Assembly (NCBI GenBank): GCA_016182655.1 | Contig: JACPGB010000047.1 | Span: 1 to 48,366 of the forward strand | DNA from: Deltaproteobacteria bacterium | GTDB taxonomy: Bacteria > Desulfobacterota > GWC2-55-46 | Direction of reading: 5' to 3' | DNA: 48,366 nucleotides | In this document: positions 25,692-32,645 of the stretch, one piece after another | Layout: every line of letters begins with the position of its first letter | Position numbering within the stretch: position 1 is the stretch's first letter | Notes under the pieces: generated by a model | What the model saw: the letters and a program-made list of their open reading frames with translations, nothing else | Databases searched by the model: none | What the model was told of the DNA's origin: nothing | Translations under genes and position numbers: made by a program

Positions 25692-25858
25692 ATCCGTCCG
25701 TCCTTTGCTCTAAAAGGGTGCGCCCGCCCGTTTAAAAGCCTTGCGGGACCAGGAAATGATATCGTATTCAGGGGGACAAGACCAGCGGAAATGGAATGGT
25801 GGAAGTGCGGTTGGATGTGTCTTAAAACGTAGTTTAAACTGTCACGCTTGAAGAAAAA

Positions 25859-27127
25859 TCAGGCGCGCGCCGCGGCCCGGATGATGCACGCGCAGTCCGC
25901 GACAGGCTCTATCTGGTGGAACTTCATGACCCTCTCGATGAGCGCCTCGGTCATGACGGTCCCTTTTGTGACGAGGAGCCTGCCTTTTGCCGATGTGAGG
26001 TTTTCGGCGAGCACCATGCCCGCCCTGATGCCGGTTATGTGGAACCTTGCGACCTCGGGCCCGTCGGAGTCGGACGCGAAGGCCCGCTCCTCCTCTATCC
26101 ACTCGCCCAGAAACCCGAAGAACGCGTCGGCGACGGCCGGGTCGAAGGCGCGCCCCCGCTCCTCCATTATCTTTATGAGCACCTCTCTCGGCGTGAGCCG
26201 CTTGGCCCCGTGCCTGAACCTGTCGTAGAACGCCGAGATAGCGATTATCTGCGAGCCTATGTGGATCTCCTCGCCCTTCAGCCCGTCGGGCCATCCCTTG
26301 CCGTCGAACCTCTCCATGCACCCGCGTATTATTATCCCGGCCTGCCGGAGCGTGTCTACCGAGGAGAGGAGGTCCTGCGAGACCTTGGGGAAGTGCATGA
26401 GGAGCTCCCTTTCGTCGGCAGTAAGGAGGTCCTCGTCCCTGTCTATCATCTCCCTCGGGAGCCCTATGAGGCCGATGTTGTGGAGGAGCGCGGCCGTCTC
26501 TATGAGCTCGCCGTCCGAGCCGTCGAACCCCATTTTGGCCGAAAGCTTCCTCGCCATGGCCGCGACCCTTCTTGAACGCCCGCCGACGTTGTGGTCGTAG
26601 AGCTCCATCATGTTCGAGAATATCTTTACGAACGCGAAGAAGTTCTCTTTTATCTTCCGCGTCTTCTCATCGACCTTTTTTTCGAGGTTGGCGCTCAAGT
26701 CCTTCAGCGCCAGCCCCTGTTTTTTTACTGTCTCGGAGAGCTTCCTGTTCTCGGCTACGAGGTTGAACCGCTCGAGCGCCTCTTTCACCGCGCCCTTCAG
26801 CTCGTCGTCGTTCCACGGCTTTATTATGTACCTTGCCGCCTCGCACTTTTTGAGCGCAACCGCGTCCTTAAGGTCTTCGTGGCCGACGAGCACGAACCGG
26901 ACCGTATCCGGGTGCGCCTCCTTCAACTTCGCGAGGAACTCCGCGCCGTCCATCCCCGGCAGACGGAGGTCCGAGATAACGAGGGAGACCCTGTTTCTCA
27001 TCAGGTGCCGGATGGCCTCCGCGCCGCTCCCGGCCTTGAGTATGCCGTACCCTTCGTTGCCAAGCGCCTTATCCAGGGAGTCGAGGATATTCCTCTCGTC
27101 GTCGACAAGGAGCACTGTGTTTTCCAT
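25859..27127 (-). CDS. Response regulator with degenerate HD-GYP-like output domain
   Basis: The 422-residue protein begins with a receiver domain: acidic Asp10/Asp11, phosphoacceptor Asp53 and Lys103 are present. The usual Thr/Ser switch residue is Val81 (FVLVGHED). A coiled linker leads to an HD-GYP fold that has lost key residues. The HD pair is His216-Asn217 in LLHNIGLIGLP, the following Lys is Leu, the His of the HExx segment is lost (GCMERFDGKGWPDG) and GYP is GWP. Canonical HD-GYP domains hydrolyse c-di-GMP using these metal ligands, so this protein is probably catalytically dead and acts by binding. The kinase at 18.8-20.6 kb is a possible but unproven partner. Confidence 0.88.
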   Translation of the reverse strand: MENTVLLVDDERNILDSLDKALGNEGYGILKAGSGAEAIRHLMRNRVSLVISDLRLPGMDGAEFLAKLKEAHPDTVRFVLVGHEDLKDAVALKKCEAARYIIKPWNDDELKGAVKEALERFNLVAENRKLSETVKKQGLALKDLSANLEKKVDEKTRKIKENFFAFVKIFSNMMELYDHNVGGRSRRVAAMARKLSAKMGFDGSDGELIETAALLHNIGLIGLPREMIDRDEDLLTADERELLMHFPKVSQDLLSSVDTLRQAGIIIRGCMERFDGKGWPDGLKGEEIHIGSQIIAISAFYDRFRHGAKRLTPREVLIKIMEERGRAFDPAVADAFFGFLGEWIEEERAFASDSDGPEVARFHITGIRAGMVLAENLTSAKGRLLVTKGTVMTEALIERVMKFHQIEPVADCACIIRAAARA

Positions 27128-27579
27128 AATGGACCTCTCTGAAGATGTGCGGCCTGCCCGGTCCGGTTTCTCAAATAGAGCGGTGATGGGGAAGGTCTGT
27201 CCCTGCTAACCCGAGCGCGATTGAATCCAGCGCCCGAGACGAGCGAAACCCTTAATAGAAATATCGGTAGTTTTTCGGAAAAACTTTAATTTAAACGGAT
27301 GGTTAGAAAAAGTTCGGGACGGGAAAACCTCAATAAATTCCCTGCCTTTTCGAATCAGGTGTAGAGGATGTGAAATGGGTGGAAAAACGGGGTGGCTAAA
27401 AGAATCGTACTTCCAAAATAGTGGTACTGGCGGAAGGGGGCGGGAGTCGCCCTTCGTTCGTCGGCCTCCTGCCTCCTCTCTACGGCCCCGGTCTTCTCGC
27501 TTCCGGCCGCGTCCTGCGGCCTTTTCCTCGCCAGCTCGGCGCTCGAAGACTTCGACTCCCTGGAATGCTTCTGAAATAA
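27128..27579. other. Non-coding gap between the response regulator gene and selC
   Basis: This 452-bp stretch contains no gene I can support. Its left part (27128-27420) is AT-richer than its surroundings and may hold the response-regulator promoter. Its right part carries a partial copy of the selC 3' end (27428-27449). Between that copy and selC an open minus-strand frame with charged composition exists, but it has no start signal. Confidence 0.5.
27428..27449 (-). repeat. Partial duplicate of the selC 3' end (att-like)
   Basis: TGGCGGAAGGGGGCGGGAGT with two further matching bases repeats the selC 3' end at 27580-27601 with a single mismatch over 22 bp (C at 27441 for A at 27593). The copies are direct repeats 152 bp apart. 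Duplicated tRNA 3' ends are the usual footprint of tyrosine-recombinase integration; no integrase gene is present in the window. Confidence 0.6.
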
Positions 27580-27675
27580 TGGCGGAAGGGGGAGGGAGTC
27601 GAACCCCCCGGTCGTCCGTAACGGCGACAGACAGGTTTTGAAGACCTGCAGGGCCACCGGGCCCTGTCCCCTTCC
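27580..27675 (-). tRNA. selC: Selenocysteine tRNA (anticodon UCA)
   Basis: The 96-nt gene has the hallmarks of tRNA-Sec: an 8-bp acceptor stem (GGAAGGGG with CCCCTTCC), a long D stem, anticodon TCA in GGTCTTCAAAACC, a very long variable arm, the T-loop GGTTCGACTCC and an encoded GCCA end. It implies that selenoproteins are made, although no selA, selB, selD or Sec-containing reading frame is visible in this window. Confidence 0.96.
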
Positions 27676-27726
27676 TTACGAGACCTTTGCATAACCGGCA
27701 TCCCGGTATGTTATCGAATCCTTGTA

Positions 27727-27803
27727 ACTGGATTCCCGATTAAAACCTCGGGAATGACAAGCAAAACCATTCCATTTCATTCCCGCGAAAGCGGGAATCC
27801 AGT
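27727..27803. repeat. Dispersed palindrome (ACTGGATTCCCG type)
   Basis: ACTGGATTCCCG (27727-27738) and CGGGAATCCAGT (27792-27803) are perfect inverted repeats, with inner copies CGGGAATGA and TCATTCCCG. It is a common intergenic palindromic element in environmental bacterial genomes, here between selC and the RNA gene at 27.9-28.1 kb. Confidence 0.7.
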
Positions 27804-27868
27804 GTCTTATTCAAAAGTCCCCTTCCTCACGGGCTGATTTTAGAGGAACGCGCCTTTCGAGTCAAAAT

Positions 27869-27909
27869 AAAAAAAGGGAAGATAGTTTCTTTTAAAACTA
27901 TCTTCCCTT
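27869..27909 (-). terminator. Intrinsic terminator of the small RNA
   Basis: AAGGGAAGATAGTTT and AAACTATCTTCCCTT arms make a 15-bp stem with a small A/T loop. On the minus strand it is followed by seven T (27875-27869). Very strong Rho-independent terminator reading leftwards. Confidence 0.93.
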
Positions 27910-28147
27910 CTTATCGGTTTTTGCGACAGGTGGTCTCAAGACCACTTTTTTCCAATCCGCTGGTCCTTGGGGGCCTTTGTCCCCTTCCGGGCCGTGATCC
28001 GTTTCCGGACTCCGTGCCCCTTCGGATAATCGCCTGTTGGCTTTATCCTTTCGGGATCTGCCTCCAAGGCCATTTTAGGCGGTTTTTACGCGCTCACGGA
28101 TGGGAGTTACGCATTCCTGCATTGGCCTTGAGACACGCCTATCCATA
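27869..28147 (-). ncRNA. Structured small RNA of unknown family
   Basis: A transcript of about 280 nt is predicted from a promoter (28181-28154) to a strong intrinsic terminator (27909-27869) with no protein frame inside. Near its ends GUCUCAAGGCC (28134-28124) can pair with GGUCUUGAGAC (27943-27933) to close the molecule. The same 5' arm can instead pair with UGGCCUUG inside. Several hairpins have GNRA-type loops (for example GUCCG-GAAA-CGGAU). The minus strand holds about eleven GGA triplets, some in loops (GCA-GGAA-UGC, CCC-GGAA-GGG), as in CsrA-binding RNAs. It does not match 6S, SRP, RNase P or tmRNA signatures known to me. Confidence 0.65.
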
Positions 28148-28153
28148 CTTTTA

Positions 28154-28181
28154 TTATATCACAACCCAAAAAATATTCAAG
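28154..28181 (-). promoter_or_regulatory. Promoter of the unknown small RNA
   Basis: On the minus strand TTGAAT (28181-28176) and a perfect TATAAT (28159-28154) are separated by 16 bp. The expected start is near 28147. Confidence 0.75.
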
Positions 28182-28234
28182 CCTGGCCAAGCCTGAAAAT
28201 CCAATAAAATCAAGGCATTAGAGGCCACTTCCAA

Positions 28235-28262
28235 CCATATTCCCTTCCCAAGGGGAATATGG
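28235..28262. other. Ten-bp stem-loop between two RNA genes
   Basis: CCATATTCCC (28235-28244) and GGGAATATGG (28253-28262) form a perfect stem with an 8-base loop. No T-run follows on either strand, so it may trim or protect the 3' end of the 6S-like RNA or simply be a small repeat. Confidence 0.5.
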
Positions 28263-28280
28263 AAAAACTCTCTAAATAAT

Positions 28281-28451
28281 AAAAGGCATATCGGCTTAGG
28301 AGAAGAGTTGTTCAACCAGGTGGCAGTCCAGAGGAGCGGTTAAGGCTTCCCGCATCGCACGATGGCGGCGGGCTTGCACACCCCGTTCCGGAAGGACCCC
28401 TAGCGGATATTACTTGATCCTCATCTCCTTCCGCCGATATGCCCTTTACCT
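28281..28451 (-). ncRNA. ssrS: 6S-like RNA candidate
   Basis: A 170-nt minus-strand RNA with perfectly pairing ends: GGCAUAUCGGC (28443-28433) with GCCGAUAUGCC (28295-28285). A second helix GGAGAUGAG/CUCUUCUCC (one mismatch) is followed by inner helices and an apical hairpin CAUCG-UG-CGAUG. This is the rod with internal bubbles expected of 6S RNA, which binds the sigma70 holoenzyme. GAAGCCUUAACCGC resembles a segment of E. coli 6S. A consensus promoter lies directly upstream and a T-rich stretch follows. The gene symbol is given for the candidate family only; a covariance search was not possible. Confidence 0.55.
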
Positions 28452-28457
28452 ATAAAT

Positions 28458-28486
28458 ATGATACTCCTTTTGAAAAAGGATGTCAA
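28458..28486 (-). promoter_or_regulatory. Promoter of the 6S-like RNA
   Basis: TTGACA (28486-28481, minus strand) and TATCAT (28463-28458) with a 17-bp spacer. The start point would be near 28451, a few bases before the closing stem of the RNA. Confidence 0.8.
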
Positions 28487-28523
28487 TTTGGCGCGCGGGC
28501 TGAAAACTGCGCGGAGCGCGTCC

Positions 28524-29417
28524 TCACCCTTTGGCTGTCTCAAGGCCTTTGCCCGGCTCCGGCCTCGTCTTCCATCTCCTGTGGACCCAGAACCACTCAT
28601 CGGGGTGGATCCGTATCCGGTCTTCGATGAACTTCGTGCACCGCTTCGTCAACTCTTCGGCGTCCCGCTCCCTGTCGCCGGTCTGCTCGTACTTTATCTC
28701 CTCGAAGACTTCGAGCCTGTGCCCCTTCGATGTCCTCCTTATGAACGCCGGGACGATGGCCGCGCCGCTTGCGAGCGCCAGCAGAGCCGGCCCCTTGTTC
28801 GTGCACGCGGGCGTGCCGAAGAAGTCGACGAAGAACCCCTCCCTGTGGGTGACGTTCTGGTCGAGGAGGATCGTTACTATCGCGTTCTCCTTAAGGCGGG
28901 TAAGGAGCTTCCTCATCGCCTTCTGCTTGTAGATTATCCTGTTCCCGGAGCGCGTCCTCACCCATGAAATGAACTCCTCGAACTTCGGGTTGTCGACCTC
29001 CCTTACGACCACGTCGAGCGGATAGCCCTTTAGGCCGAACGAGAAGCCGAGGAGCTCCCAGTTGCCGTAATGCGCGGTGCACATGATGACCCCGCGCCCC
29101 TTCTTGAGCGCCTCGTCTAAGTGGATAAGCCCCTCGAACTCGACGAGCGCGTCGAGACTCTTTTCATCGAGCCACGGAAGCCTCAGGAATTCGAAGAACA
29201 TCACGGCGAGGTTCGAGAATACCTTTCGCCCTATGCCCTCGATCTCTTCGTTTGAGGCCGAGGGACCGAAGGCGCGCCTGAGGTTGCTTGTCGCGACCTC
29301 TCTCCTCTTTTTATCCAGAGAGAAGATGAGCGCGCCGATGAGCGGCCCGATCGCCATGACAAATGCCCTCGGCAGATGGCCGACGACAAAGGAAAACATC
29401 TTAAGGAAAGGGAGCAT
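28524..29417 (-). CDS. Lipid A late acyltransferase (LpxL/LpxM family)
   Basis: The 297-residue inner-membrane protein belongs to the HtrB/MsbB lysophospholipid acyltransferase-like family, which adds a secondary acyl chain to Kdo-lipid A. The catalytic HX4E/D motif is His116 to Glu121 in TAHYGNWELLG. The N-terminal hydrophobic segment (about 8-33) anchors it. LLDQNVTHREGFFVDFFGTPACTNKGPALLALAS fits the family core. Its ATG overlaps the lpxK stop by one base (TAATG), so it is the last gene of the waaA-lpxK-lpxL set. Which acyl chain and position it uses cannot be read from sequence. Confidence 0.92.
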   Translation of the reverse strand: MLPFLKMFSFVVGHLPRAFVMAIGPLIGALIFSLDKKRREVATSNLRRAFGPSASNEEIEGIGRKVFSNLAVMFFEFLRLPWLDEKSLDALVEFEGLIHLDEALKKGRGVIMCTAHYGNWELLGFSFGLKGYPLDVVVREVDNPKFEEFISWVRTRSGNRIIYKQKAMRKLLTRLKENAIVTILLDQNVTHREGFFVDFFGTPACTNKGPALLALASGAAIVPAFIRRTSKGHRLEVFEEIKYEQTGDRERDAEELTKRCTKFIEDRIRIHPDEWFWVHRRWKTRPEPGKGLETAKG

Positions 29418-30484
29418 TACCCCGCCCCCTTTACAAAGGGCTTTAGCGCCCTCTCAAGCCTCTCGCGCCCCTTGACCTCTACATCTATCTGGAGGGCATA
29501 GACAGGAAGCGTCTGTATGAGGTTCTTGAGTTTCACACCGTCCTTCTCCGTCGCGACTATAAGCTCCGCGCCTGTCAGCTCCCTCTTCATCGCCTCAACG
29601 TCGTCTGTCGTGTAAGTGTGATGGTCCGGGTAGTTGAGGCTCTTGACGACTATCGCGCCGAGCGCGTCCAGCGTCTTCAAAAACGACTCCGGCTTGGCTA
29701 TGCCCGAGAGCGCGACGACCCTCTTGCCCTTGAGGTACGAGGCCTCCCTCTCGATATTTCCCCGGAGGTCCACGACGACAGACGGTGCGTAACTGAACTC
29801 TATGGCCGGGACCGGGCCGAGCGCGCGCCGCTCCTCGGGCCCGAGTATCCCGCCCTTTACCATGACGACGCCCGCTCTCTTGAGCCCTTCGACGGGCTCT
29901 CTTAAAACGCCGCGCGGCAGGAGATAGCCGTTGCCGAAGCCCTCGATCGCGTCGATGAGGACGATATCGAGGTCCCTTTTGAGCTTCATGTGCTGGAACC
30001 CGTCGTCGAGTATGATGCAGTCAGGGTTGAAGTTTTCCATGGCATAGAGGCCGCTACGATACCTCTCGGCGCCTACTATCACGGGTACGTCCTTGAGCCT
30101 CCTGGCCATGAGGTACGGCTCGTCCCCGGCCTCTGAAGGGCCGAGGAGAATTTTTTGCCCGTCGGAGACGACGGCCATGCCTTTTACGCTACCCTTGTAA
30201 CCCCTGCTCAATATCACGACCCTCGTGTTCTTTTTTTTAAGATACCCGGCGAGCCAGACCGCGAACGGCGTTTTGCCGGTGCCGCCAGAGGTGATATTGC
30301 CTATGGAGATGACCTTGCACGGGAGTTCCTTTCTCTCAAGGAACCCGGATAAGTATAGACGGATTTTCAGCCTTGCGCCAACGGAGTAGAGGATGGAGAG
30401 CGCGTAGAGGAGCGCGTGGGGGAGGATGCCAATCTCCTTCTCCTTCATCCACCTCTCTATTTTTTTTCTTATCTGACAATGCAT
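29417..30484 (-). CDS. lpxK: Tetraacyldisaccharide 4'-kinase
   Basis: LpxK phosphorylates the 4' position of the lipid A disaccharide at the inner membrane. The 355-residue protein has an N-terminal membrane-associated helix, the P-loop in GNITSGGTGKTPFAVW, LSRGYKGSVKG, the switch-like DDGFQHMKLKRDLDIVLIDA and LVDLRGN-type C-terminal sequence. The ATG at 30484 overlaps the waaA stop (TGATG); the frame is open further upstream but that would lie inside waaA. Confidence 0.95.
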   Translation of the reverse strand: MHCQIRKKIERWMKEKEIGILPHALLYALSILYSVGARLKIRLYLSGFLERKELPCKVISIGNITSGGTGKTPFAVWLAGYLKKKNTRVVILSRGYKGSVKGMAVVSDGQKILLGPSEAGDEPYLMARRLKDVPVIVGAERYRSGLYAMENFNPDCIILDDGFQHMKLKRDLDIVLIDAIEGFGNGYLLPRGVLREPVEGLKRAGVVMVKGGILGPEERRALGPVPAIEFSYAPSVVVDLRGNIEREASYLKGKRVVALSGIAKPESFLKTLDALGAIVVKSLNYPDHHTYTTDDVEAMKRELTGAELIVATEKDGVKLKNLIQTLPVYALQIDVEVKGRERLERALKPFVKGAG

Positions 30485-31791
30485 CAGAGGGTCGCCCTGT
30501 TGTTTTTGGAACGCTTCAGGAACCACTCGATTGCCTCAACACTTTTGCGCGCCGCGCCCTTGTTCGCTTCAACGACTTTTTGCGCGGCGGCTCCGGCCCT
30601 TTCGCGTATCACCTTATCCGACAAAAGCCGCTTCGCACTCTCCGCAAAGTCGTTCTCGTCTCTTAAAGTAAAACCGCCGCCGTTTCCTTCGAGAAGTTCC
30701 GCCATTGAGGCGTATGTCGTAAGGTGCGGTCCCCAGAGCACGGGCTTTCCGTAATACGCGGGCTCAAGGAGGTTGTGTCCGCCTATGCCCGGCACGAGCG
30801 AGCCTCCGACAAAGGCTATAGTGGAAAAAGAGTATACCAGCATGAGCTCGCCTATGGTATCGAGGAGGACGATTTTCGCGTTCCCCCCCCTTGACCTCCT
30901 CGTAAATTCGAGGCCGGATCTTTTAAGGAGTGTTTCCACCTCCGCGAACCTCTCGGGGTGGCGCGGCGCGATTATGAGACGCGCGTTGGCGTGCTCCCTT
31001 AATACGGCCTTGAACGCGGCTATTACTTTTTCCTCTTCACCGGGGTGTGTCGAGCCCGCGACTATTACGGGGTCAGAGGGGGTGATGCGGAGCGAATCCT
31101 TGATAGTGTTCAGGTAATCCGGATGCGCAACGGGAGGCGTAAGATCGAACTTGATATTCCCCGCTGTCCTTGCGTTACCCTCCTTTACCCCCGCCTCGAC
31201 GGCCTTTTTTCTGTCATCTTCCGTCCGGGCGGAAAAGAGGCTCACGCACCCGAAGACCTCTTTGAAGAAAAAGGCGAACCTTAAAAACCTGCTGTGCGAG
31301 CGGTCCGAGATCGTCCCGTTGAGTATTATGACGGGGACATTCTCCTTTTTCATCTCAAGAAATATATTAGGCCATATCTCCTTCTCTATTACAACAAAGG
31401 CGGCGGGCTTGAAGGCCCTTGCTACCCTTCTTATCGCCCAGGAGAGGTCGAGCGGGAAGTAGATGAGCGCGTCGATAGAGCCGGACAGGTCCTTTGCCGC
31501 CGTGGCGTTGCCGGTGCGGGTGACGGTCGAGAAAAGTATCTTTACGCCCGGGTTCCTCTGCTTGAGGCTCTTTACAACCGGCGCGACGGCCTTTGTCTCA
31601 CCGACCGAGACCGCGTGTATCCAGATGAGCGGGGAGCCGGAAGCCGCCTGTATCTTTTCACGGCCTATAAAGCCGAACCGCTCCGGTATCCCGTCCCTGT
31701 ACTTCCTCGCGGTGAACATCTTGACGACGAAGTACGGCAAAAGAACGATGACCGAGATATGGAGTAGTATGTCGTAGAGGAGAAAGATCAT
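30484..31791 (-). CDS. waaA: Kdo transferase
   Basis: The 435-residue protein is WaaA/KdtA, which adds one or more Kdo sugars to lipid IVA. It has an N-terminal membrane anchor (about 3-25), the GT30 segments IHAVSVGETKAV and EKEIWPNIFLEMKK, and the nucleotide-sugar binding region FVGGSLVPGIGGHNLLEPAYYGKPVLWGPH. The longer frame starts at TTG 31803; ATG at 31791 is chosen. A candidate promoter lies about 140 bp upstream, so waaA-lpxK-lpxL may have its own transcript. Confidence 0.95.
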   Translation of the reverse strand: MIFLLYDILLHISVIVLLPYFVVKMFTARKYRDGIPERFGFIGREKIQAASGSPLIWIHAVSVGETKAVAPVVKSLKQRNPGVKILFSTVTRTGNATAAKDLSGSIDALIYFPLDLSWAIRRVARAFKPAAFVVIEKEIWPNIFLEMKKENVPVIILNGTISDRSHSRFLRFAFFFKEVFGCVSLFSARTEDDRKKAVEAGVKEGNARTAGNIKFDLTPPVAHPDYLNTIKDSLRITPSDPVIVAGSTHPGEEEKVIAAFKAVLREHANARLIIAPRHPERFAEVETLLKRSGLEFTRRSRGGNAKIVLLDTIGELMLVYSFSTIAFVGGSLVPGIGGHNLLEPAYYGKPVLWGPHLTTYASMAELLEGNGGGFTLRDENDFAESAKRLLSDKVIRERAGAAAQKVVEANKGAARKSVEAIEWFLKRSKNNRATL

Positions 31792-31837
31792 ACGGGTCCA
31801 CAAGGGAGATTATCTAAATCATTTATAATCCCCCCTT

Positions 31838-31856
31838 CCCCCTTTAGAAAAGGGGG
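31838..31856. repeat. Small palindrome between waaA and the DUF374 gene
   Basis: CCCCCTTT (31838-31845) and AAAGGGGG (31849-31856) form an 8-bp stem. No T-run follows in either direction. Sequences like this are common dispersed repeats; no function is evident. Confidence 0.5.
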
Positions 31857-31932
31857 AGATTGAAATAACGGCGTTCCCCTCTTTTTGAAAGATGAGAGCC
31901 CCAATACGCGCCTTCATTAAAGGCAATTATGT

Positions 31933-31962
31933 ATACTACACTTTTGCGCAATTGATAGTCAA
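31933..31962 (-). promoter_or_regulatory. Candidate promoter for waaA-lpxK-lpxL
   Basis: On the minus strand TTGACT (31962-31957) and TAGTAT (31938-31933) are separated by 18 bp, in the only gap of more than 100 bp within this run of lipid A genes. A leader of about 135 bases would precede waaA. Confidence 0.45.
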
Positions 31963-31987
31963 GACAGAGGGGGGGGGTGGCAAGCTT

Positions 31988-32644
31988 TCAGGCGAAGTAT
32001 CCGTCGGCCTCTCTGGTGAGCTTATTCAGCGTCTCTTCGAGTTTTACGCGCGAGGCCTCCATTTCTTCGGGGCCGGACTTCGCGTCCACTAATATCGGCT
32101 CGCCGCAGATGAATACGCCTTTAGAGAAGGGGTAGGGGAGTATGAAGGAGTCCCAGCTCCTGAATGTTTTTTTTTTGGAGGCGTTGAAGGAGACCGGGAT
32201 TATGGGCAGGCCCGTCGTCCGCGCTATCTGGACCGCGCCCATCTGCGCCTTCTCCTTCGGTCCCTTGGGGCCGTCCGGTGTTATCGCCACGTCGCGTCCG
32301 GCCTGGACGGATCTCAAAAGCCCCTTTACGCCCGAGATCCAACCCCTTGTGGACGACCCGCGTACAGACTCTATCCCGAAGTTCTTTACAGTCCTTGAGA
32401 TGAGCTCGCCGTCTTTTGACTGGCTGACAAGTATCGTAATACCCTTGCCCGGGTAGGAGTAGGGCATCATGAGGAGGCGCCCGTGCCAGAAGGCGAGTAT
32501 TATCTTCTCGCCGCGCTCCAGCATCGCACGGTATGCCTCGAAGTTTACATAGGTCTTCCGCATGGTGATCGAAATAAACCGGATTATCCAGTAGGCGAGG
32601 CGCGGTGCGGCGTGAATGGCAAGGTAGTCGAGGAGTTTTTTCAT
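31988..32644 (-). CDS. DUF374 acyltransferase-like protein
   Basis: The 218-residue protein belongs to the DUF374 group of lysophospholipid acyltransferase-like proteins. Typical segments are ILAFWHGRLLMMPY, LVSQSKDGELISRTVKNFGIESVRGSSTRG and ITPDGPKGPKEKAQMGAVQIA. Members are regularly encoded next to msbA and waaA and are thought to act in lipid A or envelope lipid assembly, but the reaction is not established. It starts 1 bp after the msbA stop. Confidence 0.88.
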   Translation of the reverse strand: MKKLLDYLAIHAAPRLAYWIIRFISITMRKTYVNFEAYRAMLERGEKIILAFWHGRLLMMPYSYPGKGITILVSQSKDGELISRTVKNFGIESVRGSSTRGWISGVKGLLRSVQAGRDVAITPDGPKGPKEKAQMGAVQIARTTGLPIIPVSFNASKKKTFRSWDSFILPYPFSKGVFICGEPILVDAKSGPEEMEASRVKLEETLNKLTREADGYFA

Positions 32645-32645
32645 G

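Noticed and set aside
27355-27657. Minus-strand frame of 100 codons next to selC
   Set aside because: It would start inside the tRNA gene and has no ribosome-binding site; its composition is the only hint of coding.
27869-28147. tmRNA, RNase P RNA or a retron RNA
   Set aside because: No tRNA-like end, no GAGGAAAGTCC core of RNase P, and no reverse transcriptase gene nearby.
28281-28451. Signal recognition particle RNA
   Set aside because: A CCGGAAGG string occurs on the plus strand, but the AGCAG and CAGG halves of the SRP S-domain are missing, and promoter and terminator signals point to the minus strand.
31838-31856. Intrinsic terminator after the DUF374 gene
   Set aside because: The stem is short and lacks a T-run on the minus strand.
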